Assembly (NCBI GenBank): GCA_009694725.1
Contig: SICV01000005.1
Coordinates: 1 to 60,485 of the forward strand
Length of the DNA stretch: 60,485 nt
Source of the DNA: Candidatus Pacearchaeota archaeon
Lineage (GTDB): Archaea; Nanobdellota; Nanobdellia; Pacearchaeales; GW2011-AR1
Direction: 5' to 3'
A program made the position numbers and the translations under genes. The notes below the pieces were generated by a model that did no database searches, had not been told where the DNA came from, and saw only the letters and a program-made list of their open reading frames with translations. This document shows positions 26,253 to 36,001 of the stretch, in pieces. Every line of letters starts with the position of its first letter. The first letter of the stretch is position 1.

Positions 26253-27270
26253 GTTCTTTGAGCGTTCTCTTCAAAATGGGTTTCCAAGAAGGCAATGTTT
26301 CTTTCTGTTGAGAATGGCGATAGTTTTTCACAAATGTCTGAAATTGATTAATAACTGAGGGGGTCAATACTTCGCCCATCATCCCTTGCTTCGATTGGAC
26401 GAGAAAATGTCCATTTGCAATCTGCTCATACTGGCCCTGCAACGGAACACACAGTATTGGTTTCTGCAAGGAGAGCGCTTCACTCAATGAAGTCATACCT
26501 CCGTTGGTAATAAATCCACGACAGGAAGCAAGGTCTTGTACAAAAGCCCGGGCGTCGAATGCTTTTAATGCAACATTTCCAAGCTGTTCGTTGCGATTAA
26601 GCCCATACACAATAAAGGACTGGCGAGTAAATGCACGTAACTGCGCCACCAATAACTCATTACTCCCACTGAGATAGAGTAAGAAATGATTGTCACGTGT
26701 TTTCTTAACGTGTTGAATAGATGCCTTGACCATAGGCGCAACAATCGTTGCCCGCGGGGTTATGGTAGCTAAAGGAAGAAAGGAAAAGATAAGCGTCTTA
26801 CGAGGAAACGGAACCATGAGACGAGTAAACAACTGATAACTCATTTTTCCCACACCAGAAGGAATACTCGAGCTATCCGCATCTGTGATACTATGCTGGT
26901 TATCAATGCTCACGAGAGGAATACGAAGCAGGAAAGCAGTCCAGGCAGTCAAGGGCTCATAATCAGTAATAATCATATCGGGGCGACGTACCAGCCCCTC
27001 ATACATGCGCTTTCCAAATGAACAGATCAGGAACGGAAAGTGCACGAGATTTGAAATACACGTCCTAACTCCCTGCACCTTTCCTTTCTCAATGATAAAA
27101 TGCAAATGAGGTATCTTCGTCACCTGAGCAACTGAGCGAACATACTCGCTTCCCTTCCCCCCCGCATATCCCTGTACAGTATGCCCTTGAGAGCGTAGCC
27201 AGCGTATAATCTCCGCGCTTCGCATAGCATGTCCCATTCCTTCACCATTCACTCCATACCAGATACGCAT
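26242..27270 (-). CDS. MurG-like/GT28 glycosyltransferase (MJ1255-like)
   Basis: MRIWYGVNGEGMGHAMRSAEIIRWL; C-term GFITNGGMTSLSEALSLQKPILCVPLQGQYEQIANGHFL. Confidence 0.82.
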   Translation of the reverse strand: MRIWYGVNGEGMGHAMRSAEIIRWLRSQGHTVQGYAGGKGSEYVRSVAQVTKIPHLHFIIEKGKVQGVRTCISNLVHFPFLICSFGKRMYEGLVRRPDMIITDYEPLTAWTAFLLRIPLVSIDNQHSITDADSSSIPSGVGKMSYQLFTRLMVPFPRKTLIFSFLPLATITPRATIVAPMVKASIQHVKKTRDNHFLLYLSGSNELLVAQLRAFTRQSFIVYGLNRNEQLGNVALKAFDARAFVQDLASCRGFITNGGMTSLSEALSLQKPILCVPLQGQYEQIANGHFLVQSKQGMMGEVLTPSVINQFQTFVKNYRHSQQKETLPSWKPILKRTLKELIS

Positions 27271-27352
27271 ACCGGATAAAAGAAAGAACACTTTATATAT
27301 CGTATCCCTGGATGAATGAATTAGATCAGAGAGTTATTGAAACAAAAAAGAA

Positions 27353-27601
27353 ATGGGTACAGAAGAATTTAAGACAAAGGCTCAAAGAAGAAGAGAGAAG
27401 ATGTGCGGAGAGTGCGAGAATTGTATTAAATTTGGGTAATCGAATGCTTTTAAGAAAGATGTTAAAGCCCCTTTTTATGAGTGGGCAGCTTCACCTAAGC
27501 TTGACGAAATACACGTTGAAGAAGGAATTGGAAGATATTTAATGACCTATCATTGGTGTAGGCTAGAAGAAATGCAAAAGGCTTATGCATTAACTAAATA
27601 A
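27353..27601 (+). pseudogene. Cys-rich small gene interrupted by one in-frame TAA (MGTEEFKTKAQRRREKMCGECENCIKFG*SNAFKKDVKAPFYEWAASPKLDEIHVEEGIGRYLMTYHWCRLEEMQKAYALTK)
   Basis: Same frame reads protein-like on both sides of TAA 27437-27439; CxxCxxC motif; the 76-aa ORF in the track is a different, less protein-like frame. Confidence 0.5.
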
Positions 27602-28010
27602 TCTTCAACTCAAAACCAAACGTATCTTTCACAATCAATTCCAATTCAGCAAAACGCATCTTATTACGCCCCAGCAATGATGCTTTATTCTGCATATTTC
27701 CCGCAGTAATGGTAAGCAATTTCTGTTGGATACTCATGCCTTTGAAACCCGTCGGAGAAACAACATCACTCACAAATCGATTAGCATCTTCTTGCCCCTC
27801 AGCTTGCGCAATAATGCGGACACGCTTTCCAATCTGTTCTTGCATACGTTTGATAGTATATCCTTGTTCTCCCACTGCTTGAGCAACAAAGTTTTTTTGA
27901 ACTGCAAAAATGATTGTGTTGTTATACGTATAACATTTACTCGTCTTGACATGCGATAGTTTATCTAACAAGTTCAAATAACGAATTGTTTGCATATCGA
28001 GTGTTGCCAT
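27594..28010 (-). CDS. nusA: Archaeal NusA-like KH-domain protein
   Basis: VGEQGYTIKRMQEQIGKRVRIIAQAE KH motif; located downstream of rpoA. Confidence 0.88.
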   Translation of the reverse strand: MATLDMQTIRYLNLLDKLSHVKTSKCYTYNNTIIFAVQKNFVAQAVGEQGYTIKRMQEQIGKRVRIIAQAEGQEDANRFVSDVVSPTGFKGMSIQQKLLTITAGNMQNKASLLGRNKMRFAELELIVKDTFGFELKII

Positions 28011-28021
28011 TGCAGTAAAAA

Positions 28022-31000
28022 TTACTTTCCCTTTTCTTTAGTTTGTTGAGCCAAAGGGCCAGTTACTTTGACCATCAATCCTGGAAGGCCGGTACCAACA
28101 GGAACAGGTTGATTCAACAAGATATTTTCAATAACTGACTTAAGTTCATCTTTACCACCTTGGATAGTAGCCTTCACGAATTGCTTATCAGGTGTTTCGA
28201 ATGTCGCGCGAGCAAGAATACTTGCCTTCTCAGAGATAATACCCATACGAGTTACTCCCTTTACAACACCAGAAGAGGTCATAGCATCAGCAATTAACTT
28301 TAAGTGACGGATATTAATATCAAGACCCTGTGATTCTAAGACTTTAGAAATTTCAGCAACAATAGTTGCACGAGCGGCTTCAATACCCAACACATTAGAG
28401 ACGTCATAAATATCATTACTGGTAACCCGATTTTTATCAACGCCCTTTATTTCACGAACATCTTCTAAGTTACTTCCAGCAGTAAGGACAACATACTCTT
28501 TACCTCGAGTAGCAACAACAACTTGAGTAATTCCTTTCACACCAGAGATAATGGTATCTTTCAGCTTTTCTTTCAATTTATACATTGCTTTGAAATCAAG
28601 ATCACTGGTATTAATGCTTATTTTCAAATCAGTTGCCTTTACTTTCATTCCTTTATCTATAAGCTTATCTGCAAGTTTTTGTGCTCCTTGATGAACAGTT
28701 TTCAATGCTTTACTATCAAATTCAATTTCAATTTTCTTATTACCAAAGTCAATTGTAATTTGAGAAGCAATTTCTTTCAAGCGAACTTCTTTAATTTTTT
28801 CAGCAACAACTTTAGCTTCCTTCTCATTATTGTATTCTTTATCCAAAAAGACTTCCATCAAAGGCGTACTTGGTTGCTTACGAGCATCAAATATTTCTAC
28901 AAGACGAGGCAATCCTAAGGTAACCTGCATTTGCGCAACTCCTGCATTGTGGAATGTTCTCAAAACCATCTGCGTCGATGCTTCCCCAAAGCTTTGTGCA
29001 GTGATAACTCCGATTGCTTCACCAGAGACAATAGAACTGTCTTCCAAATGTAGTTTAGAAACATCTTTGTTATCGTCCCCATATTTGAATTGTACAATAT
29101 GTTCAGATGCATCACGTACAGTACCGTCATATTCAATCTTCAAGTCTTGTAATGCGCTTACCAGTCGACGGTATAAGTAACCAGATTTAGGCGTACGTAA
29201 AGCAGTATCCATTAATGAGTCACGACCTGTAATTGCTCCAAAGAAGAATTCACTTGGTTTCAATCCATCAAAGAATGAAGACTTAATGAAACCATGTGCT
29301 GCAGGGCTTAAATCTTGACGCTTAAAGAAGGAAAGGGTTCTATCAAAGTATCCAAAGCTAATACGTTTATTCCAGAGCGACTGCTGCCCTACACAGCAGC
29401 CGATCTGAGTAATATTCAACATACTTCCAGCTGCTCCAGGGGTAATCATCTTATTTACATTGCCTTCTGCAGGGAAGTTTGCTTTAACGATTGTACCTGC
29501 TTCAGTACGAACTTCATTCAATACTTGCAAGATTGCAGTTTCACGAGACTCTTCCGCAGTTCTACCTGGAAGAAGAGTAAGTGTACCATTAAGATAGTGA
29601 GTAATAATTTCCGTTGTCTTTACTTCAGCTCGTGCAATAACATCATCTGTTTCCTGCTTTACCTTAGCATCGACATTTAAGTCTTGAAGGGATAAAGTAT
29701 AGCCTGAACGTGCAAGATACAAAGCACCTAAGAGAAATGCTCGATTGATTGTTTCAACTGCAACCTGGCGACCAAATTTCTGATCAATCTCTTTCACTAA
29801 TGCTCCATCTTCAGAACCAAACGTATTCGAACCAGTCAAAATGCTTGGTAAAATAATGCCCGATTTAGCAGGGAGGATATAGCTGAAGACGTCTGTACCC
29901 GAAAGAGATTTATTTTTTACTCCAGAGTCAACACCTGAAGCATACAATAACTGTTCAGCATCTGCCTTCGTTAAAGTGGCTTTACTCAATACATAGGCGC
30001 CAGTTACTGAATCAGCAATCGTACCCACTAAGTTCATATTATTCTTAGAAGAAATAATATTTGCATTCACATTTAATAAGGTTTCAGCTTCACTTCGTGC
30101 TTCTTCAGTCTGAGGACTATGAATGTTCATTTCATCTCCGTCATAGTCCGCGTTATACGGCATAGCTACAGCAGGGTGTAATCTAAAGGTGCGGTGAGGC
30201 AAGACACGCACATAATGTGCCATTAAGCTTTGTTTATGCAAACTAGGGTGACGGTTAAACAAGACAATATCTCCATCACGAATATGACGGTCTACCTTAT
30301 ACCCTGGTTGAATTTCAGCACATAATTCTTCTTTTAATTCATCAGTAATACGTTTCTTCTTACCGTCAGGACGAACAACATAACTTGCACCCGGATAATG
30401 TTCCCCTTTCTTAATTAATTCTTTCAAGAATTCAAGATTAATGCTTGTGACTGCTTCAGATACTGTTAATATACGTGCAACTTCAAAAGGCACACCCACT
30501 TCATTGATTTTAATAAATGGATCAGGTGAAACCACGGTACGTGCAGAATAATTAACACGCTTACCTGCTAAGTTCATACGGATTCTGCCTTCTTTACCCT
30601 TAATACGTTCAGTAATTGTTTTCAAGGGTTGACCAGAACGATGACGTGCAGGAGGAATACGGGTAACATTATTATCAAAGAACGTAGTAACGTGATATTG
30701 TAACAAGTCCCACAAATCTTCAATAATAACTTCAGGAGCTCCCGCGTTTAAGTTTTCCCACAATCGTTGGTTTGCACGAATAATATCTGAAAGCTTATGT
30801 GTCAAATCATCTTCACTACGTTCACCAGTATCGAGAGTAATACTTGGACGAGTTGTTACTGAAGGAACGAGTAAGAGCGAAAGAATCGCCCATTCAGGTC
30901 GACAGGTACGAGCATTAATCCCTATTTTCTTAAGTTCTTCATCTTTGATAAGAACTAAACGTTCACGTACTTCAATAGGAGACATACGGCGTTTACCAAT

Positions 31001-31456
31001 CATAAACGTGCTCGGCTTTTCAAGCTTAACGCGTTCAAGCATTTCCTGACAGTGTGGACATTTCTTTGCATCACGTGCTTTTTTACCACGGGCAGCAGGG
31101 TTTAATCCTGCCGCTTTTTCATCGCTCAAGGCTAACTTACCACATTTAGAACAGAAGCTACGTAAACAAAGTTCCATTAAAGGAATATATTTGATATGGA
31201 GTAAAGGACGAGCAAGTTCAATACAACCGGGGTGTCCAAGACATTCTTTGAATCGTTGACCGCATGTTCGACAACGTACACCGGGATCAATCGCGCCCAA
31301 ACGAAGGTCCATTAATCCACCATCAACAGGGAAGCCGTCAATATCATACAATTCAGGAGTAACAATCTTTGCAGAGCTCATTTTCTTAATCTGCTCCGGA
31401 CTAAGTAAACTGAAGCGTAAGCTTTTCACTTGTTTTCTAAAGGCGAGGTCTTTCAT
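28022..31456 (-). CDS. rpoA: DNA-directed RNA polymerase subunit A, A' and A'' fused
   Basis: A' NADYDGDEMNIHSPQTEEARSEA and A'' GEAIGVITAQSFGEASTQMVLRTFHNAG...TSSGVVKGVTRMGI in one 1144-aa ORF. Confidence 0.97.
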   Translation of the reverse strand: MKDLAFRKQVKSLRFSLLSPEQIKKMSSAKIVTPELYDIDGFPVDGGLMDLRLGAIDPGVRCRTCGQRFKECLGHPGCIELARPLLHIKYIPLMELCLRSFCSKCGKLALSDEKAAGLNPAARGKKARDAKKCPHCQEMLERVKLEKPSTFMIGKRRMSPIEVRERLVLIKDEELKKIGINARTCRPEWAILSLLLVPSVTTRPSITLDTGERSEDDLTHKLSDIIRANQRLWENLNAGAPEVIIEDLWDLLQYHVTTFFDNNVTRIPPARHRSGQPLKTITERIKGKEGRIRMNLAGKRVNYSARTVVSPDPFIKINEVGVPFEVARILTVSEAVTSINLEFLKELIKKGEHYPGASYVVRPDGKKKRITDELKEELCAEIQPGYKVDRHIRDGDIVLFNRHPSLHKQSLMAHYVRVLPHRTFRLHPAVAMPYNADYDGDEMNIHSPQTEEARSEAETLLNVNANIISSKNNMNLVGTIADSVTGAYVLSKATLTKADAEQLLYASGVDSGVKNKSLSGTDVFSYILPAKSGIILPSILTGSNTFGSEDGALVKEIDQKFGRQVAVETINRAFLLGALYLARSGYTLSLQDLNVDAKVKQETDDVIARAEVKTTEIITHYLNGTLTLLPGRTAEESRETAILQVLNEVRTEAGTIVKANFPAEGNVNKMITPGAAGSMLNITQIGCCVGQQSLWNKRISFGYFDRTLSFFKRQDLSPAAHGFIKSSFFDGLKPSEFFFGAITGRDSLMDTALRTPKSGYLYRRLVSALQDLKIEYDGTVRDASEHIVQFKYGDDNKDVSKLHLEDSSIVSGEAIGVITAQSFGEASTQMVLRTFHNAGVAQMQVTLGLPRLVEIFDARKQPSTPLMEVFLDKEYNNEKEAKVVAEKIKEVRLKEIASQITIDFGNKKIEIEFDSKALKTVHQGAQKLADKLIDKGMKVKATDLKISINTSDLDFKAMYKLKEKLKDTIISGVKGITQVVVATRGKEYVVLTAGSNLEDVREIKGVDKNRVTSNDIYDVSNVLGIEAARATIVAEISKVLESQGLDINIRHLKLIADAMTSSGVVKGVTRMGIISEKASILARATFETPDKQFVKATIQGGKDELKSVIENILLNQPVPVGTGLPGLMVKVTGPLAQQTKEKGK

Positions 31457-34400
31457 TGTTCAAATTTGTTTTTTAATTCAAATGCAGTATGAACGCCTAA
31501 TCCGAGGAGTTCATCATACAAGAGTTTGAATGCGTAGGAAATTTCAATTGGTTCAGCATCACTGCCACCACAGATCGAGCAGGCAATCTTATTACGAATC
31601 ATGTCTTCATAAGCCATACTACCACAGGATTTACAGATATAAATAATAGTTTTATCCGAATCGTATCGTTCTTTCAATAATAATGAGGCGCCATGTCCTA
31701 CAAGTGCTTGCTGTTCCATTTCTCCAAGACGTAATGCACCACCCCGTGCACGTCCTTCAATAGGCTGACGAGTCAAGAGTGCAACTTTACCTGATGCGCG
31801 TGCGTGTATTTTATTCTTTACCATATACTTCAACTTGAGATAGTACATATTACCGATATAAATCTTACAGTCCATTTTCTTACCGGTAATGCCATTATAC
31901 ATTGTTTCTTTTCCATCAAAACTAAAGCCCATTTCACGTAATTGCCCTTCAAGTTGTCCAACTGTTTGACCCGAGAAAGAAGTGCCATCCATAATTTTTC
32001 CAGAAACTGCTCCAGCTTTACCTGCAAGGAGTTCAATCAAATACCCAACAGTCATACGACTAGGAATACCATGGGGATTGAACAGTAAATCAGGACGAAC
32101 CCCGTGTGCAGTAAAGGGAATATCTTCTCCATCTGCAATAAGACCAACAACCCCTTTCTGACCGTGAGGAGTAGAAAACTTATCCCCTGGTTCTGGTAAA
32201 CGAAGATCTCGCGTTCGTACTTGTGCAATTCTATTTCCTTCTTGGTCTGCAGTAATGAATACGGCATCAACGGTGCCTTGTTCTTCTTGACGAATAGCCG
32301 TACTTGCTTCTTTTTTACTTTGGATACTCAAATCTTTTGCTTCACTTAAGAATTTTGGAGGGGTAGTTCGACCAATCAAAACTTCTCCTTCACGCATGCT
32401 CGCTTCAGGGGAGACAATACCATCATCTTCTAAGAATCGATAGGATCTTTCAAGACGATAACCTGCAACATCTTTATCAGGAATACAAATTTCATCCTTT
32501 AATCCACCCGCATAATGTAATTCAGTTGCAGAATACGGTCTAAAATACGTACTCCGTCCCATACCTCGGTCTACACTCGATTTATTGAGGATAACTGCGT
32601 CTTCCATATTATATCCTTCAAACGGCATAATTGCAACAACAATATTTTGTCCAGCAGGATAGACTTCAAGCGTATCATAAATGAAGCTACGTACTAATGG
32701 CTTCTGAGGGTAGTGTAAAATCGAAACGTCTGTATCCAAACGAACTAAATAGTTAGCGGCATAAATACCTAAACTCTGTTTCAACGTTTTACTTCCTCTA
32801 TTCAAACGAGAAGACTGGTCATGGTTACCAAAAGGTACCAAACTAGTAATTAATCCAAATACGTCAATTGGGTGAATTTCTAAATGTGTATGTTCAGAAG
32901 TAATGTCCGAATCTTTAGTCGCAACAAGCGCATTCTCTTCTTCAGCAGCATCAATATATTCAAGGATTCCTTCACGAACTAAATCAGACCACAAAATTTT
33001 ACCTGAGCCAAGCATAGTGAGATGATCTTCTTGTAATTTTGAAGCACCATTTTCAACTACAATTAAAGGTCTCAAAACTCTTCCAACTTCAGTAGAAATA
33101 AACACTTGATCAAGAATAGGGTTAAACTGAACACTCATATCTTTCGGGAAATCACCTGAACGACGAGTATGGCGTATTTTCTTGACAAATTGATCTGCAT
33201 TATCAGCAAATCCTACAAATCGCCCATTGAAGAAAACATCTTTTCCTGCTCCTTGTTTCAATAAACCAAGTGAGACTAACTGCTTCAAGACCTGAGTTTC
33301 ATCAAAATGAATTGCTGTTGAAATACGAGAGAGTAATGCTAAGTTCTTACGCAAACCAATTTCAGTACCTTCAGGAGATTCAGTCGGGCAGAAACGACCA
33401 TAATGGGTAGGGTGTAATGTTCGTGCCATAAAGTTTTCTTGTTCTCCAGGCAACATACTCGAAACTCTTTGTAACGCAGATAACATAGCCAAATAATTAG
33501 TTTTATCCATATTTTGAGTAACACCTGAACGTTCACCAATCCAACTTCCTGTTGCAATCGCACTTTCAATACGATGTGTAAAGAGGGTAGATTTTGCAAT
33601 CGTCTTCAAAGAATAGAATTTCTTTCGTTTTGCAACTTTTTGTAAGGAATATTGAATATCACGAACTAAAATACTTAAATTGACACGGAATAAATCAGAC
33701 AGTAAGTCTCCAGACAGTTTGACACGTTTGTTACCATAGTGATCTTTATCGGTGCGCATAGCCGGATTTTCTTTCGCACGAAGGTACAGATTAACTAAGC
33801 GACAAATAGTCAATGCCTTTTCAGTTCTACTTTGTTTTTCGGTACCAATATGAGGAAGTAAATAAGAGTCGATTCTATCTTTCATTCTATCCAAGATTTC
33901 TTTCTTTGTTCCTTGTACGCCCGCTTTTTCAGCAAGGTGCAACAAAGCATCTTCAGACTCTTGAATCGTGGCATATTCGTAGAGGTTCACAATCAAACAG
34001 TCATTTTCGTACCCAATTGCTTGTGCAATATCTGATTCTTTAGTCATTCCTAAAGCTTTCAAGACTACCACTAAAGGAACATTCTTCAATCGACTGAACG
34101 TAAGTTCAAGGATACCTTCATTTGTTTCAGAGATAGTAGAAGGAATACGATAGGCGCCTCGTTGAGAAAACAAACGAACAGTTAATCCGAGCCTTCCTTC
34201 TTCAATAAATGGTTGATTTGCAGCCAAGTCTTCAGACATAACCATAACTCGTTCATTACCATTAATGATGAAGTAACCCCCAGGATCAAGGCGATCCATA
34301 TAATTCTGTTCCATCTGAACACTGTCCATTTTTGAAGTAGTACAAAATGAGCTACGAACCATAATAGGGATACGTCCAATTTCCACTTCCGCAGTATCTA

Positions 34401-34704
34401 ATTGCCCATCAAATTTAACAGTTAATTCAACATACAAAGGAGCAGAGTAGGTTAAACTACGCAAACGAGCAATTGCAGGAGTAATAACGCTACTACTTCC
34501 ATCTGCTTCAATGATATTTGGTTTTTCAAGACGAATTTTACCTAATTTAATTTCCATTTCTTCATTATCTAAACTTGCATTAACTTCTTGGATAATGGTC
34601 TGCATTCGATTTTGAATAAAATCATTAAAAGAGAGAATATTCGATTCTACCAACGAGTGCTGTGCAAGATACTTTTTAATGAGGATATCTCGCGGAAGGG
34701 CCAT
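31453..34704 (-). CDS. rpoB: DNA-directed RNA polymerase subunit B (unsplit)
   Basis: GYNMEDAVILNKSSVDRG, GDKFSTPHGQKGVVG, RMTVGYLIELLAGKAG, C-terminal Zn finger CKSCG...CSICGG. Confidence 0.98.
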   Translation of the reverse strand: MALPRDILIKKYLAQHSLVESNILSFNDFIQNRMQTIIQEVNASLDNEEMEIKLGKIRLEKPNIIEADGSSSVITPAIARLRSLTYSAPLYVELTVKFDGQLDTAEVEIGRIPIMVRSSFCTTSKMDSVQMEQNYMDRLDPGGYFIINGNERVMVMSEDLAANQPFIEEGRLGLTVRLFSQRGAYRIPSTISETNEGILELTFSRLKNVPLVVVLKALGMTKESDIAQAIGYENDCLIVNLYEYATIQESEDALLHLAEKAGVQGTKKEILDRMKDRIDSYLLPHIGTEKQSRTEKALTICRLVNLYLRAKENPAMRTDKDHYGNKRVKLSGDLLSDLFRVNLSILVRDIQYSLQKVAKRKKFYSLKTIAKSTLFTHRIESAIATGSWIGERSGVTQNMDKTNYLAMLSALQRVSSMLPGEQENFMARTLHPTHYGRFCPTESPEGTEIGLRKNLALLSRISTAIHFDETQVLKQLVSLGLLKQGAGKDVFFNGRFVGFADNADQFVKKIRHTRRSGDFPKDMSVQFNPILDQVFISTEVGRVLRPLIVVENGASKLQEDHLTMLGSGKILWSDLVREGILEYIDAAEEENALVATKDSDITSEHTHLEIHPIDVFGLITSLVPFGNHDQSSRLNRGSKTLKQSLGIYAANYLVRLDTDVSILHYPQKPLVRSFIYDTLEVYPAGQNIVVAIMPFEGYNMEDAVILNKSSVDRGMGRSTYFRPYSATELHYAGGLKDEICIPDKDVAGYRLERSYRFLEDDGIVSPEASMREGEVLIGRTTPPKFLSEAKDLSIQSKKEASTAIRQEEQGTVDAVFITADQEGNRIAQVRTRDLRLPEPGDKFSTPHGQKGVVGLIADGEDIPFTAHGVRPDLLFNPHGIPSRMTVGYLIELLAGKAGAVSGKIMDGTSFSGQTVGQLEGQLREMGFSFDGKETMYNGITGKKMDCKIYIGNMYYLKLKYMVKNKIHARASGKVALLTRQPIEGRARGGALRLGEMEQQALVGHGASLLLKERYDSDKTIIYICKSCGSMAYEDMIRNKIACSICGGSDAEPIEISYAFKLLYDELLGLGVHTAFELKNKFEQ

Positions 34705-34913
34705 TAAGCAACCACCCTGAAATAAATATTAGTCTTTCCTTCTTCATCATGACGTTCAATTTTAACAACTTCACCATGTTGACAACCTTCAGGCAATCCA
34801 GGGTCAGCTTGCTTAATTTTAGGCAATTGTGAAATAGAAACATTATATTTATCGGTTAATTCTTTTACATCGGATGGGTTCAATTTGAGGTGTTTGGGTT
34901 GTAGGATATGCAT
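34704..34913 (-). CDS. rpoH: DNA-directed RNA polymerase subunit H
   Basis: HILQPKHLKLNPSDVKELTDKYNVSISQLPKIKQADPG...NIYFRVVA. Confidence 0.95.
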   Translation of the reverse strand: MHILQPKHLKLNPSDVKELTDKYNVSISQLPKIKQADPGLPEGCQHGEVVKIERHDEEGKTNIYFRVVA

Positions 34914-35093
34914 CTGAAAGGGCGGATAGTAGTCCCCAACTGAAGGTGAGGAGTACAGTGGTGTGCAAAAGTGGCTTTTTAAACCTTTTTGGTGAAAAAG
35001 ATTTCAGAAATAGTCAGTCGAATATTCTATTCAAAACGAGTAAATCTTCCCATTAACCAACCTTTAAATACCATTTTCTTATTCAATAAGTAC

Positions 35094-35168
35094 GGCCGCG
35101 TAGCTCAGCCTGGATAGAGTACAGGACTTTTAATCCTGGTGTCGTGGGTTCAAACCCCATCGCGGTCA
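35094..35168 (+). tRNA. tRNA-Lys (TTT)
   Basis: GGCCGCG/CGCGGTC acceptor, anticodon arm CAGGA-CTTTTAA-TCCTG, T-arm GTGGG-TTCAAAC-CCCAT. Confidence 0.95.
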
Positions 35169-35221
35169 TTACAGTAATTCTTGATTATGTTCGATGGGGT
35201 GTTTCAAAGTATTAACAATAC

Positions 35222-35527
35222 CTATGCTTCATCTAAAATAATTCTTCGCGTAAATGTTCCCCGTTCTTTACTTTTTTCTTCTTGAGCATTTTTAACGGTA
35301 CGTTTTCCAATTTTCTTTGCAACCATGAGTGCATCAAGCACTTCAAAAATATCCACGAGGTGATCGATACTTCCAGAAGTGGCGAATTCTTTAACTTCTT
35401 CATGCAATTTTTCAACAAGTTTTGTTTGATATTCGGCATGTGACGCAATATGCGTAATCGGTACTTTACCTTCTTTTTTTAAGATAATTTCCGGGATTTT
35501 ATTTCGAACTAACGTATTATATTTCAT
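35222..35527 (-). CDS. MazG-like / phosphoribosyl-ATP pyrophosphohydrolase-like protein
   Basis: MKYNTLVRNKIPEIILKKEGKVPITHIASHAEYQTKLVEKLHEEVKEFATSGSIDHLVDIFEVLDAL. Confidence 0.8.
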   Translation of the reverse strand: MKYNTLVRNKIPEIILKKEGKVPITHIASHAEYQTKLVEKLHEEVKEFATSGSIDHLVDIFEVLDALMVAKKIGKRTVKNAQEEKSKERGTFTRRIILDEA

Positions 35528-35575
35528 GGGTCTCTCAACCACAATCTCCTTAAAAGGATGTCGTTATAAAGCGCT

Positions 35576-36001
35576 ATGAGACTCTGGTCACTCCATCCTC
35601 ACCATCTCGATGCCAAAGGGCTTGTTGCACTTTGGCGAGAAGGATTGCTCGCAAAGGCAGTCCTCGAAGAAAAAACAAAGGGGTACACCAATCACCCACA
35701 GCTCATCAGGTTCAAACGTCATAGGTACCCACTAAAAGCGCTCAACTATTACCTTCTGATCGTGCAGGAAGAAGCAACAGCGAGGGGATATTCCTTTGAT
35801 AAAACGAAAATACGACATGTAAAGCATCCAGGCACATACCCTCTTACCCAAGGGCAATTCAACTATGAACAACTCCATCTTCAAAAGAAGCTCATAACAC
35901 GAGATAAGCATAAACATACAGAAAACAAACAGACAAAATGGGGCTCCCACCCTTTATTTTGTATTGTGGACGGAGAAATTGAAGACTGGGAAAAGACTTA
36001 G
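35576..36001 (+). CDS. Pyrimidine-dimer DNA glycosylase-like protein (T4 DenV family, PF03013-type)
   Basis: MRLWSLHPHHLDAKGLVALWREGLLAKAVLEEKTKGYTNHPQLIRFKRH. Confidence 0.8.
   Translation: MRLWSLHPHHLDAKGLVALWREGLLAKAVLEEKTKGYTNHPQLIRFKRHRYPLKALNYYLLIVQEEATARGYSFDKTKIRHVKHPGTYPLTQGQFNYEQLHLQKKLITRDKHKHTENKQTKWGSHPLFCIVDGEIEDWEKT

Noticed and set aside
27312-27542. 76-aa ORF listed in the track
   Set aside because: The alternative frame with the CGECENC motif is more protein-like on both sides of a single stop, so this frame is considered spurious.
28523-34043. Antisense ORFs (up to 131 aa) within rpoA/rpoB
   Set aside because: Spurious open frames opposite highly conserved polymerase genes.
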